Shown here in pieces: positions 17,031 to 26,014 of a stretch of DNA of 64,000 nt (its first letter is position 1; every line of letters starts with the position of its first letter). The notes below the pieces were generated by a model. The model was not told where the DNA came from, ran no database searches, and saw only the letters and a program-made list of their open reading frames with translations. The translations under genes and the position numbers were made by a program. The DNA comes from Yoonia sp. R2331 (GTDB lineage: Bacteria; Pseudomonadota; Alphaproteobacteria; Rhodobacterales; Rhodobacteraceae), in the NCBI RefSeq assembly GCF_041103235.1, contig NZ_JBGCUN010000003.1, positions 1-64,000 of the forward strand. Reading direction: 5' to 3'.

Positions 17031-18761
17031 CTAGACCGGAAGCCCCACAACAAAGCGCGCGCCCAAGGGTTCTGACGTCATGTCAGCCTCTCCGGGGCGG
17101 ATATTCTCGGCCCAGATGACACCGCCATGCGCCTCGATGATTTGCTTGGAGATCGCGAGCCCGAGGCCGGAGTTATTGCCAAACTGCCCTTCTGGCCGTT
17201 CCGAGTAGAAACGTTTGAACACCTTTTGCAGGGCTTCATTCGGGATGCCGGGGCCGGTGTCTTCGACAACCACAAGCACGCGGTTTTCACGTTTGCGGGC
17301 CCAGACGCGGATGGCGTCACCGTCTTCGCAGAACGAAATCGCATTTGTAATCAAGTTGACAAAGACCTGCGCGAGCCGCCCTTCGAGGCCCACAACACGG
17401 ATCGGGTGTTCAGGCAGATCAGCGATAAACTCGATCCCCTTGGTCGTCGCCTCTTTGCCCAGAAATTCGTTCAGGTTGCCCAGCATCTTGAGTAGATCAA
17501 ATGATTCCTCTTCCTCTTTGACCAGTTCACTGTCCAGCCGCGAGGCGTTCGAGATGTCGCTGACCAGACGGTCTAGGCGGCGCACATCATGTTCGATCAC
17601 TTCGAGCATCTTCTCGCGCTGGTCATCGCGCTTGGCGATCCGCATGGTCCCAACCGCAGAGCGGAGTGAGGCGAGCGGGTTCTTGATTTCGTGGGCCACG
17701 TCAGCGGCAAATTGTTCATTGCCTTCAATACGTTCATAAAGCGCCTGCACCATGCCGCGCAGTGCGCCGGACAGACGGCCAATCTCATCCGGGCGGGCGG
17801 TCAGATCGGGAATACGCACCTTGGTCGGGGACATCTTGCGCGCGTTCTTGTCCCGGCCCAATTCGGCTGCGGCAGCCAGATCGGCCAGCGGGTTTGCGAT
17901 GGTCGAAGCCAGCACAAGGCTGAGACCGATGGAAATCAGGATGCCCACAAGCAGGAGGCGGAATATCTGTTCGCGTTCGCGCGCGACAAGCGCGTCCAGC
18001 TCACCTGCGGCAGAAGAAATCAGGACAACGCCAACGGCGCGTTCATTTTGCAGAATGGGGGTTGATACAACAAAGGTTGTGCCATCTGCATTGCTGCTGG
18101 CGCTGACCCCGGTGCCGTCCTGCATGACGGCGCGGATATCTTCGGGAGTGACGTTTTGCAGCACATCTTCGGGGCGTGTGTCGACACTGACGACCGCGCG
18201 CATTGATCCCCAGACCTGCGCCAGAAAGTCGCTGATGAACGTCGCACTGTCGTCGCGTTCCAGACCATCAATGGCAGAGCCGCCGCGCGCACCTTTGGCG
18301 GTGGCGATCAGCGTCCCAGCGGGGTCATAGACGGCCACATCAATGCCGCCGCGCAGATCCATCTGCGCCAGCGTGTTGACCACGTCGATCCCGTCCCCGG
18401 TGATCAGGTCAACGGGGGCAGTTGCGGGCATCCGTGCTTCCAGCACATCGGCGATCAATTCCGCCTCGTTCACCAGACCGTTGGCCCGTTGGAACGCAAG
18501 GTTGTCGCGGCTTGGATTGAGGTACAGCACCCCCGCTACCAGCAAGAGCATCGCCACCAGATTGAAGGTGATGATCTTGCGGGCAATGGGTGAATTGCGC
18601 AGCTGGATCAGGCCGCGCTTGCGGCGTTGTTCCAGCATTTCCTGTTCATGAAACGCCGTGGGCGAGACCCAGTCATCCCCCAGCACAAGGTCCGGCTGGC
18701 TTTGCGCCGCACGCCGGACCGAGTTCAGATCACGTACATCAATGTCAGAGACATCGGTCAT
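17031..18761 (-). CDS. chvG: Sensor histidine kinase ChvG
   Basis: A 576-residue membrane histidine kinase. A cytoplasmic N-terminus precedes helix 1 (about 60-80); the periplasmic sensor extends to about 260 and is followed by helix 2, a HAMP region, HisKA with the phosphorylated His in FAADVAHEIKNPLASLRSA, and a HATPase with DTGPGIP and GLGLAISKQIIEAHGG. The order and the neighbour ChvI identify it as ChvG, which in other alphaproteobacteria responds to acid, envelope and host-related cues. The gene begins GTGATG directly behind the chvI stop codon; ATG 18761 is taken as the start. Confidence 0.94.
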   Translation of the reverse strand: MTDVSDIDVRDLNSVRRAAQSQPDLVLGDDWVSPTAFHEQEMLEQRRKRGLIQLRNSPIARKIITFNLVAMLLLVAGVLYLNPSRDNLAFQRANGLVNEAELIADVLEARMPATAPVDLITGDGIDVVNTLAQMDLRGGIDVAVYDPAGTLIATAKGARGGSAIDGLERDDSATFISDFLAQVWGSMRAVVSVDTRPEDVLQNVTPEDIRAVMQDGTGVSASSNADGTTFVVSTPILQNERAVGVVLISSAAGELDALVAREREQIFRLLLVGILISIGLSLVLASTIANPLADLAAAAELGRDKNARKMSPTKVRIPDLTARPDEIGRLSGALRGMVQALYERIEGNEQFAADVAHEIKNPLASLRSAVGTMRIAKRDDQREKMLEVIEHDVRRLDRLVSDISNASRLDSELVKEEEESFDLLKMLGNLNEFLGKEATTKGIEFIADLPEHPIRVVGLEGRLAQVFVNLITNAISFCEDGDAIRVWARKRENRVLVVVEDTGPGIPNEALQKVFKRFYSERPEGQFGNNSGLGLAISKQIIEAHGGVIWAENIRPGEADMTSEPLGARFVVGLPV

Positions 18762-18764
18762 CAC

Positions 18765-19466
18765 TTACTCTTCGTTGTAGCGATACCCGATACCGTAAAG
18801 CGTTTCGATTGCCGAAAATTCATCATCGGCCTGACGCATCTTCTTGCGCAGACGCTTGATGTGGCTGTCGATCGTGCGGTCATCGACATAGACCTGATCA
18901 TCATAGGCCACATCCATCAGCTGATCGCGGGATTTCACGAAACCGGGGCGCTGTGCGAGCGCCTGCAGCAGCAGAAATTCTGTGACGGTCAAAGAGACAT
19001 CCTGCCCCTTCCATTTCACCGCATGGCGCAGCGGGTCCATCGTCAGCTCACCGCGGACCATGATCTTGGTCTCTTCGGTTTCTTCCACCTCTTCGCCGGA
19101 AATCACATCCTGACGGCGCAAGAGCGCACGGATGCGTTCCACCAGCAGCCGCTGGCTAAAGGGTTTCTTGACGTAGTCGTCAGCACCCATGCGCAGGCCC
19201 AAGACTTCGTCAATTTCATCGTCCTTGGACGTCAGAAAGATCACCGGCATCGAGGTTTTCTGGCGTAGACGCTGCAACAGGTCCATGCCGTCCATGCGGG
19301 GCATCTTGATATCGAGAACGGCCATATCAGGCAGACGCTTGTTGAAGGCGTCCAGTGCCGATTGGCCATCGTTATAGGTTTCAACTTCGAAACCTTCAGC
19401 CTCGAGAGTCATGGAGACCGACGTCAGGATGTTCCTGTCGTCGTCCACAAGTGCAATTTTAGACAT
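18765..19466 (-). CDS. chvI: Response regulator ChvI
   Basis: A 233-residue OmpR-type regulator. The receiver domain shows the acidic pocket [10 protein letters not shown], the phosphoacceptor Asp in [15 protein letters not shown] and the Lys in FLTSKDDE; the C-terminal winged helix has [15 protein letters not shown] and [13 protein letters not shown]. It is the first gene of the minus-strand run chvI-chvG-hprK-rapZ-EIIA-HPr and is divergent from pckA, the arrangement seen in many Rhizobiales and Rhodobacterales. Confidence 0.95.
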   Translation of the reverse strand: MSKIALVDDDRNILTSVSMTLEAEGFEVETYNDGQSALDAFNKRLPDMAVLDIKMPRMDGMDLLQRLRQKTSMPVIFLTSKDDEIDEVLGLRMGADDYVKKPFSQRLLVERIRALLRRQDVISGEEVEETEETKIMVRGELTMDPLRHAVKWKGQDVSLTVTEFLLLQALAQRPGFVKSRDQLMDVAYDDQVYVDDRTIDSHIKRLRKKMRQADDEFSAIETLYGIGYRYNEE

Positions 19467-19642
19467 GGGTTTAACCCTTACTGCTTATTGTTGATCTTGC
19501 CTGCTTTTTTCAAAGGTTTCCCCGTTTTGGCGAAACGAATCAAGTCTCAACTACGAATCAGGCGGTCATGTGTGCCTTATTTGCGCCCGGAGGGGTTATT
19601 TTGCCATTAACTGCGTTTCAAAAAGGTCACGCTTTGGACTGG

Positions 19643-19672
19643 TGGCGTTAACATGGGAATGGTTGCGCTAAC
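19643..19672. promoter_or_regulatory. Direct repeat in the chvI-pckA promoter region (candidate operator)
   Basis: TGGCGTTAAC (19643-19652) is repeated as TTGCGCTAAC (19663-19672) exactly 20 bases later, two helical turns. Tandem sites with this spacing are typical for OmpR-type regulators, so ChvI or another factor could bind here. Assignment is by position and spacing only. Confidence 0.35.
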
Positions 19673-19726
19673 GTCCTGTCAGGGGGGTATTCGGACGGAA
19701 AATCATAGTGCTAAGTGGTGAAGTCC

Positions 19727-19745
19727 GGGCCGCAAACGGCCCTTT
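19727..19745 (+). other. Leader hairpin before pckA
   Basis: A 6-bp stem GGGCCG/CGGCCC with loop CAAA followed by TTT lies 19 bases before the pckA start and just before its GGAG ribosome site. It could be a weak attenuator or an mRNA-stabilising leader hairpin. Confidence 0.35.
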
Positions 19746-19763
19746 ATCATATGGAGCACGCTG

Positions 19764-21362
19764 ATGGACCACGGCACGGTCAACCCGCAGATGACACTTG
19801 CGCAACAAGGCATCACAGGGCTGGGTGCTGTCTATTATAACGAGGACGAAGCCACGCTTCAGGCCGCAGCCATCGCCGCTGGCGAAGGGGTTGAAGGCAA
19901 GGGTGGCACGTTCCTGGTCAGCACCGGCAAGCACACGGGCCGGTCGCCCAAGGACAAGTTCGTAGTGCGCACGCCAGAGGTCGAAGACACGATCTGGTGG
20001 GAGAACAACCCGCCGATGGACCCCGCCGCCTTTGACCGGCTTTACGAGGATATGGTCGCGCACATGCAGGGCGGCACCTACCGGGTGCAGGACCTGTTTG
20101 GTGGTGCCGACCCCGCCCACCGGCTGGATGTGCGCGTGGTGACAGAACTGACGTGGCACGGATTGTTCATCCGGCATATGCTGCGTCGCCCCGCCACCGA
20201 AGAGCTGGCGACGTTCGCCCCCGACTGGACGATCATCAACTGCCCCGGTTTCAAAGCTGATCCCGCACGGCATGGGTGCCGGTCTGAAACCGTAATCACG
20301 CTGAACTTTGCGCGCAAGATGATCCTGATCGGCGGCACCGAATACGCGGGCGAGAACAAGAAATCAGTCTTCACTCTGCTGAACTATCTGCTGCCTGAAA
20401 AGGGCATTATGCCGATGCATTGCAGCGCCAACCACGCACCCGGCAATCCGGTGGACACGGCCGTCTTCTTTGGCCTGTCGGGCACCGGCAAGACCACCCT
20501 GTCTGCTGATCCAACCCGCGTGCTGATCGGTGATGATGAACACGGCTGGTCAGAGCGCGGCACCTTTAACTTTGAGGGCGGCTGCTATGCCAAGACCATC
20601 GGACTGGACCCGGTGGCAGAACCCGAGATCTACGCCACATGTGCGATGCCGCATACGGTGATCGAGAATATGGTGTTTGACCCCGACACCAATGAACTGG
20701 ATTTCGAGGACGACAGCCTGACCGCGAACATGCGCTGCGCCTACCCGCTGAATTACATCGGCAATGCGTCTGACAGCGCGTTGGGCGGTCATCCCAAGAA
20801 TATCATCATGCTGACCTGCGATGCCTTTGGCGTGCTGCCGCCAATCAGCCGGTTGACCCCGGCGCAGGCGATGTATCATTTCCTGTCGGGCTTTACGTCG
20901 AAAGTGGCGGGCACCGAACGCGGTGTGACAGAGCCGGAGCCGACGTTCAGCACCTGTTTCGGCGCACCTTTCATGCCGCGCCGGCCCGAGGTTTACGGCA
21001 AACTGTTGCAGCAAAAGATCGCAAGCCACGGTGCCACCTGCTGGCTGGTCAACACCGGTTGGACCGGCGGGGCGTATGGCACCGGCAGCCGGATGCCGAT
21101 CAAGGCAACACGCGCCTTGCTTGCCGCGGCGTTGGACGGCTCACTGGTTGAAAACCAGTTCATCAAGGACACAAACTTTGGTTTTGAAGTCCCTGTGACA
21201 TGCGATGGCGTCGACAGCCGCCTGTTGAACCCGCGCGAGACATGGGCAGATAAGGCCGCTTACGACGTGCAGGCCGAAAAGCTGGTGACGATGTTCAGCG
21301 ACAACTTTGAAAAGTACGTCCCCTTCATTGACGATGACGTGAAAGCCGCCGCTATCGGCTAA
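19764..21362 (+). CDS. pckA: Phosphoenolpyruvate carboxykinase (ATP)
   Basis: A 532-residue ATP-dependent PEPCK, converting oxaloacetate to phosphoenolpyruvate in gluconeogenesis. Key motifs are [15 protein letters not shown] (substrate loop), the kinase-1a P-loop [16 protein letters not shown], metal site IGDDEHGW and the adenine-side [15 protein letters not shown]. The start ATG 19764 has GGAG at about 8 bases. It is single-gene and divergent from chvI. Regulation by ChvI has been reported in related bacteria, and the tandem repeat between the two genes would suit this. Confidence 0.97.
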   Translation: MDHGTVNPQMTLAQQGITGLGAVYYNEDEATLQAAAIAAGEGVEGKGGTFLVSTGKHTGRSPKDKFVVRTPEVEDTIWWENNPPMDPAAFDRLYEDMVAHMQGGTYRVQDLFGGADPAHRLDVRVVTELTWHGLFIRHMLRRPATEELATFAPDWTIINCPGFKADPARHGCRSETVITLNFARKMILIGGTEYAGENKKSVFTLLNYLLPEKGIMPMHCSANHAPGNPVDTAVFFGLSGTGKTTLSADPTRVLIGDDEHGWSERGTFNFEGGCYAKTIGLDPVAEPEIYATCAMPHTVIENMVFDPDTNELDFEDDSLTANMRCAYPLNYIGNASDSALGGHPKNIIMLTCDAFGVLPPISRLTPAQAMYHFLSGFTSKVAGTERGVTEPEPTFSTCFGAPFMPRRPEVYGKLLQQKIASHGATCWLVNTGWTGGAYGTGSRMPIKATRALLAAALDGSLVENQFIKDTNFGFEVPVTCDGVDSRLLNPRETWADKAAYDVQAEKLVTMFSDNFEKYVPFIDDDVKAAAIG

Positions 21363-21403
21363 GGCCCGTTTTCAAGCCACGCGAAGATCATTAGGGTCGG
21401 GCC

Positions 21404-21937
21404 ATGCGTCCGACCCTTTTTCTTATGGTGCTGCCGGTGGCGGCATGGGCCCAACCGGCCCCCGACACCGTCTCACCGGTTCTTGCCAGCGTGCAAAGCG
21501 GCGTGGTCTGCCCGCCGCCAACGGTCGGGTCGGCCCCCGCGCCTGACACGGTTGCGGGCACCACCCATCTGATCGAGGAAGAACCGCCGTTTGTGTCCCT
21601 GTCCAACCGGGTGCCTGCGGTGCTGGGGATCGGGTTCGGCGTCAAGGCGCTGTCAGAGGCGGCGATGGGCATCGACACCGTGACCATGACCGTGACCCAC
21701 CCGCCGATGGGCGATGGCGGGGCTGTGCGCCAAAGCTTTGAGACGCGGATCAGCGGGATCGACCCTTCGCTGACGTTCTATCAGTTCGATTATGACTATG
21801 AGCTGGTGCAGGGCATCTGGCAGATGGAGGCGCGCAAGGGCGGCACGATCCTGTATCGCACTACGTTCGAGGTGGTGCCGCCGCAGATGGTGCCAGAGCT
21901 GGCGGCGATCTGCGGGTTTGAGAACCTGCTGTCCTAA
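21404..21937 (+). CDS. DUF3859 domain protein, exported
   Basis: A 177-residue protein with a signal peptide (MRPTLFLMVLPVAAWAQ, cut after AWA) and a DUF3859 domain from about residue 60 to the end. Family features visible are LGIGFGVKAL, TVTHPPMGDGG, FYQFDYDYELVQGIWQMEAR and YRTTFEVVPP. The domain has an immunoglobulin-like look and is periplasmic here; function is unknown. A low-complexity Val/Pro-rich stretch links signal peptide and domain. It stands 41 bases after pckA but is probably independent. Confidence 0.75.
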   Translation: MRPTLFLMVLPVAAWAQPAPDTVSPVLASVQSGVVCPPPTVGSAPAPDTVAGTTHLIEEEPPFVSLSNRVPAVLGIGFGVKALSEAAMGIDTVTMTVTHPPMGDGGAVRQSFETRISGIDPSLTFYQFDYDYELVQGIWQMEARKGGTILYRTTFEVVPPQMVPELAAICGFENLLS

Positions 21938-21954
21938 GACGGGTCAATCGCCCA

Positions 21955-22710
21955 TTACACCAGCGCGCGCCGGATCAGGTTGGCCCCAGCGATCAGCAGC
22001 ACAAGTAGCGTTGCCCGGCGAAATGCGCGTTGATCAATCCGGTCCTGTATCGCCAGCCCTACCGCCATTCCCAGAAGCGCAGGTGCCAGCATCATCGCCG
22101 AAAGTGCCGCCGTTTCGAGCCGCAAGATACCGGACTGCACATGCCCCCCCACCAACAGCACCGCACCCAGCCCAAAGGCCGCACCTTGCAGACGCACCTG
22201 ATCCACCTTGGGGGTGTCAAGTGCCGTCAGATAGGCCACGGTCGGCGGCCCCCAGACACCTGACAGCCCCCCGATGAAGCCGGTAAAGACACCCACGCCC
22301 GCCTCAACCCCTGTGTGTTGCCGCGCCAGTCGCGGCGCCCAGCCCGCCAATTGCAACAGGGCAAAGATGATGATCGGCACCCCGATAATCAGCAACAGCG
22401 CCCGCATCGACAAAAGCGGAACAAGCTGCGCCGAGAACAGCATTGTCACCCCGCCTGCGATCAGGAACACCCGAAATTTCACAATAGAGGCCCAGGCCGC
22501 ACGCGGCACCTGCCGCAACGCCTGCCAGCCGTTTGTCACTAAGGTCGGCAATAACAACGCGGCCAGCGCCAGTTCCGGGGCCATCAGGCTGGATAAACCA
22601 GAGATCATGATCGTAGGCATCGCAAAGCCCACAGTGCCCTTTACGACGCCTGCGCCAAAGGCGACCATGGCCGCCAGCACGAACGTCATCAAAGGGAGGA
22701 GGTCAAACAT
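21955..22710 (-). CDS. TauE/SafE family sulfite exporter-like permease
   Basis: A 251-residue inner-membrane protein with about eight hydrophobic helices in two homologous halves. The N-terminal half has AFGAGVVKGTVGFAMPTIMI and the second half VFTGFIGGLSGVWGPPTVAY, the repeat motif G-x-x-x-G-x-G-G of the TauE/SafE family, which moves organosulfur anions or sulfite. Start ATG 22710 (MFDLLPLMTFVL) has AGGAGG a few bases upstream on its strand. The frame is open further upstream but without protein character. No sulfur genes adjoin it, so the substrate is open. Confidence 0.88.
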   Translation of the reverse strand: MFDLLPLMTFVLAAMVAFGAGVVKGTVGFAMPTIMISGLSSLMAPELALAALLLPTLVTNGWQALRQVPRAAWASIVKFRVFLIAGGVTMLFSAQLVPLLSMRALLLIIGVPIIIFALLQLAGWAPRLARQHTGVEAGVGVFTGFIGGLSGVWGPPTVAYLTALDTPKVDQVRLQGAAFGLGAVLLVGGHVQSGILRLETAALSAMMLAPALLGMAVGLAIQDRIDQRAFRRATLLVLLIAGANLIRRALV

Positions 22711-22787
22711 GTGCGCAGACTGCCCCAAGCCGGGCGAACAGTGGAGAGAAAATCCAGTGCGACATTTTTTGTCTTTTTTTAGGTTTC

Positions 22788-22843
22788 TTGCGCATGAATA
22801 TTGCGCTGCAGTTGCGAAATCTGTATTTCTGCACTTGCAAAAT
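22788..22843 (+). promoter_or_regulatory. Cluster of TTGC half-sites before mcd (candidate operator)
   Basis: Four TTGC elements occur within 56 bases: TTGCGCAT (22788), TTGCGCTG (22801), TTGCGAAAT (22812) and TTGCAAAAT (22835), spaced 13, 11 and 23 bases, about whole helical turns. TTTGCAAA-like sites are known for short-chain acyl-CoA-responsive regulators (PccR/RamB group) in Rhodobacterales. The link is by resemblance. Confidence 0.35.
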
Positions 22844-22857
22844 GAGAGGATTCGCCC

Positions 22858-24534
22858 ATGCCCCGCGACATCGCAGAGACCGACATGCCAATCCTGACCG
22901 ATCTGCTGACCCTGACGGCGGCCGCCCTGCCCGCGGTCGAGGATGTGACAGCCCGCGCCAAGGCCGCAGTCGCAGCGCTGGTCACCGTAGAGGGGCGCAC
23001 GGCAGGTCATCTGATCGAAGCGCATCAGACGGCGGCCCACGGGCTGGCGTGGCTGGCCACCTATGCGGAGGCGCTGCGCCAGATGCAGGGCTGGGCCGAA
23101 CGGTTGGACGCAGAGAGCAGGTTTGGCGAAACAGAGCAGCTGATCCACCAGATCGCCTTTGGCGAATACCTTTGGCAGATCTACGGCGGCATCCAGATGA
23201 ACCAGGGCGAGGTCGTGCGCCTGCAGGACATGGGGCTGACGCAGGATGATATGCGCGCACTGATGCTGCCTGCGGTCATGACGCTATGCGATGCGGGCAA
23301 CACGCAGGCTGCACGTGCCCGGCTTGTGGCGCTGATGCAGGAACACGCGGCCGATATTACCGTGGGCAAGACCGGTCTGGACGATGAGCTTGAGATGATC
23401 CGCGAGCAATTCCGGCGCTTCAGCCTGGACCGCGTGGAGCCACACGCCCATGACTGGCACCTGAAGGACGAATTGATCCCGCTGGAGATCATCAACGAGA
23501 TGGCCGAGATGGGCGTCTTTGGCCTGACCATCCCCGAAGAATACGGCGGCTTTGGCCTGTCCAAGGCATCCATGTGTGTGGTCAGTGAGGAATTGTCGCG
23601 CGGCTACATCGGTGTCGGCTCATTGGGCACCCGCAGCGAGATCGCGGCAGAACTGATCCTGTGCGGTGGCACCGACGCACAAAAGGAAAAGTGGCTACCC
23701 GGATTGGCGAGCGCTGAAATTCTGCCGACGGCGGTCTTTACCGAACCCAACACCGGGTCAGACCTTGGGTCCTTGCGCACCAAGGCGCGTAAGGATGGCG
23801 ACGACTGGGTGATTAACGGCAACAAGACATGGATCACCCATGCCGCGCGGACCCATGTGATGACCGTGCTGGCCCGCAGTGTGGAAGCCAGCGACGACTA
23901 CAAGGGCCTGTCGATGTTTCTGGCCGAAAAGACCCCCGGCACCGACGCCGAGCCATGGCAAGACCCCGGCATTTCCGGGGGCGAGATCGAAGTGCTCGGC
24001 TATCGCGGGATGAAGGAATACACGCTGAACTTTGATGATTTCAAAGTAAAGGGTGAAAACCTGCTGGGTGGGGTCGAAGGCCAGGGCTTTAAGCAGCTGA
24101 TGCAGACGTTTGAAAGCGCCCGTATCCAGACCGCTGCCCGCGCGGTGGGTGTGGCGCAATCGGCGCTGGACGAAGGCATGGCCTATGCCCAGACCCGCAA
24201 CCAGTTCGGCAAGGCGCTGATCAACTTCCCCCGTGTGGCAGGCAAACTGGCGATGATGGCGGTGGAAATCATGATCGCGCGGCAAATGACCTATTTCAGC
24301 GCCCGTGAAAAAGACAATGATCGGCGCTGCGACCTTGAGGCCGGGATGGCAAAGCTACTGGCTGCGCGGGTCGCTTGGGCTGCGGCGGACAACGCGCTGC
24401 AAATCCATGGCGGCAATGGCTTTGCGCTTGAATACAAGATCAGCCGCATCTTGTGTGACGCGCGCATCCTGAACATTTTTGAAGGAGCCGCCGAAATTCA
24501 GGCGCAGGTGATCGCGCGGCGCTTGCTGAGTTGA
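22858..24534 (+). CDS. mcd: (2S)-methylsuccinyl-CoA dehydrogenase
   Basis: A 558-residue acyl-CoA dehydrogenase with an N-terminal extension of about 150 residues before the standard fold, the size and layout of Mcd of the ethylmalonyl-CoA pathway, which oxidises methylsuccinyl-CoA to mesaconyl-CoA. The standard part begins near EMIREQFRRFSLDRVEPHAH; motifs are TIPEEYGGFGLS, FTEPNTGSDLGSLRTKA, ARAVGVAQSALDEGM, RNQFGKALINFPRV, IHGGNGFALEY and the C-terminal glutamate in IFEGAAEIQ. Start ATG 22858 follows GAGAGGA. FAD cofactor, electrons to ETF (etfBA in this window). The rest of the pathway lies elsewhere. Confidence 0.88.
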   Translation: MPRDIAETDMPILTDLLTLTAAALPAVEDVTARAKAAVAALVTVEGRTAGHLIEAHQTAAHGLAWLATYAEALRQMQGWAERLDAESRFGETEQLIHQIAFGEYLWQIYGGIQMNQGEVVRLQDMGLTQDDMRALMLPAVMTLCDAGNTQAARARLVALMQEHAADITVGKTGLDDELEMIREQFRRFSLDRVEPHAHDWHLKDELIPLEIINEMAEMGVFGLTIPEEYGGFGLSKASMCVVSEELSRGYIGVGSLGTRSEIAAELILCGGTDAQKEKWLPGLASAEILPTAVFTEPNTGSDLGSLRTKARKDGDDWVINGNKTWITHAARTHVMTVLARSVEASDDYKGLSMFLAEKTPGTDAEPWQDPGISGGEIEVLGYRGMKEYTLNFDDFKVKGENLLGGVEGQGFKQLMQTFESARIQTAARAVGVAQSALDEGMAYAQTRNQFGKALINFPRVAGKLAMMAVEIMIARQMTYFSAREKDNDRRCDLEAGMAKLLAARVAWAAADNALQIHGGNGFALEYKISRILCDARILNIFEGAAEIQAQVIARRLLS

Positions 24535-24590
24535 CCCCTTGTGATCCGACCCATGAACCCCCACCGTAGGAGGGAACAGGAGGCTGCACC

Positions 24591-25619
24591 ATGACCCAGA
24601 CCGTTTTTGTGACCGGTGCGTCCGGTTTCATCGCCAAGCACATCGTCGCAGGCCTGCTGAATCGAGGCCACCATGTTGTGGGCTCTGTCCGCTCGCTATC
24701 CCGCGCGGATGAGGTGCGGGACGCAGTCAAACCGGTGCTGAGCGACACCAGTGATCTGGACGCGCGTCTGCGGTTTGTGGCCCTTGATCTGGGCAGCGAT
24801 GAAGGCTGGGACGCGGCGATGGCAGGGGTGGATGTGCTGATGCACACCGCCTCTCCCTTTCCGATGGTGCAACCCGATGATCCGCAGGCGATCATCCGCC
24901 CTGCGGTCGACGGTGCGCTGCGCGCGCTGAAAGCGGCCCATGCGGCAGGGATCAAGCGGGTGATCTTTACCTCGTCCATCGTGTCGGTGATGTATGGGAA
25001 CGCGCCTGCCAATGGCACGGCGTTTACTGAAGAAGATTGGACCGACGTCGATGCCCCCGATGTCCTGCCCTATTCCCAATCCAAGACGCTGGCCGAACGT
25101 GCGGCCTGGGATTTCATCGCCTCTGACGCGGCAGAGATTGCGATGACCACGATCAATCCCGCACTTGTGGCTGGCCCGGCGCTGGATGCGCATTTTGGCA
25201 CGTCCTTACAGATCATCGAGCGGCTTTTGGGCGGCAAAGACCCGATGTTGCCGATGTTCGGTTTCAACATCGTCGATGTCCGCGACGTGGCAGAGGCGCA
25301 TATTCGCGCCATGGAACGCCCCGAGACGGCGGGCGAACGGCTTATCGTCTCAAACGGCTGGATGTGGTTCCCCGAGGTGGCGCAGGCGATGAAAGAGGGG
25401 TTACCGGGACGTCGCATCGTGACCCGCGTGGCGCCAACCTTTGTGGTCAAGCTGATTGGGCTGTTTGACAAATCGGTCAAATCGCTGATCCCAACGTTGA
25501 ACCGCAAGGACCTGTGTGACGGCAGCAAGGCCGCAAAGATGCTGGGGCTGGATTATATCGCGCCAGAAGCTTCTGTCCTCGCCTCGGCCCAGAGCATCAT
25601 CACGCACAAGGGTTTATAG
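24591..25619 (+). CDS. NAD(P)-dependent epimerase/dihydroflavonol-reductase-like aldehyde reductase
   Basis: A 342-residue extended SDR. The N-terminal VFVTGASGFIAKHIVAGLLN is the TGxxGxxG cofactor motif, the active-site Ser region is IFTSSIVSVMYG, and the Tyr/Lys pair is in LPYSQSKTLAERAAWDF. This is the dihydroflavonol-4-reductase/aldehyde-reductase branch, active on carbonyl compounds; the physiological substrate is unknown. ATG 24591 has AGGAGG 8-13 bases upstream. The META-domain lipoprotein follows after 2 bases. Confidence 0.86.
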   Translation: MTQTVFVTGASGFIAKHIVAGLLNRGHHVVGSVRSLSRADEVRDAVKPVLSDTSDLDARLRFVALDLGSDEGWDAAMAGVDVLMHTASPFPMVQPDDPQAIIRPAVDGALRALKAAHAAGIKRVIFTSSIVSVMYGNAPANGTAFTEEDWTDVDAPDVLPYSQSKTLAERAAWDFIASDAAEIAMTTINPALVAGPALDAHFGTSLQIIERLLGGKDPMLPMFGFNIVDVRDVAEAHIRAMERPETAGERLIVSNGWMWFPEVAQAMKEGLPGRRIVTRVAPTFVVKLIGLFDKSVKSLIPTLNRKDLCDGSKAAKMLGLDYIAPEASVLASAQSIITHKGL

Positions 25620-25621
25620 CG

Positions 25622-26014
25622 ATGATGCGCGCAACCCTCGTTGCGGGCGTGCTTAGCCTGATGGGCTGCGAGACGGATGAGACTGTCGCGGCCTTTGCCG
25701 GGGATGCCACCGTCTTTGCCCTGCAAAGCCTTGATGGCGCGCCTTTCCCGGCTAGTGCCTCGCTTGATGTCGGAACGCCGGGGCAGATCACCGGCGACGC
25801 CCCTTGCAACAGCTATTCCGCCGACCAATCCGCCCCTTATCCGTGGTTTGCACTGGGGCCAATCGCCGCCACCCGCCGCGCCTGTCCTGACCTTGCCGCG
25901 GAGGCCGCGTATTTCGATGCGCTCGCCGCGATGACATTGGCCGAAGTGGTTGGTGACACGCTGATACTGTCCAACACCGACGGCGGCGAGATGGTGTTTC
26001 AGGCCGTACCCTGA
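25622..26014 (+). CDS. META-domain lipoprotein
   Basis: A 130-residue protein with a short lipoprotein signal ([17 protein letters not shown], lipobox LMGC) followed by one META domain. Marks of the domain are the start [21 protein letters not shown], the ATRRACPD phrase with its cysteine and the end [20 protein letters not shown] domains (as in HslJ) are periplasmic and often stress-related. Two ATG codons (25622, 25625) are possible starts. Its end overlaps the convergent recO gene by 16 bases. Confidence 0.8.
   Translation: MMRATLVAGVLSLMGCETDETVAAFAGDATVFALQSLDGAPFPASASLDVGTPGQITGDAPCNSYSADQSAPYPWFALGPIAATRRACPDLAAEAAYFDALAAMTLAEVVGDTLILSNTDGGEMVFQAVP

Noticed and set aside
24535-24590. 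Possible small gene between mcd and the reductase
   Set aside because: The 56 bases hold only the ribosome site AGGAGG and spacer.
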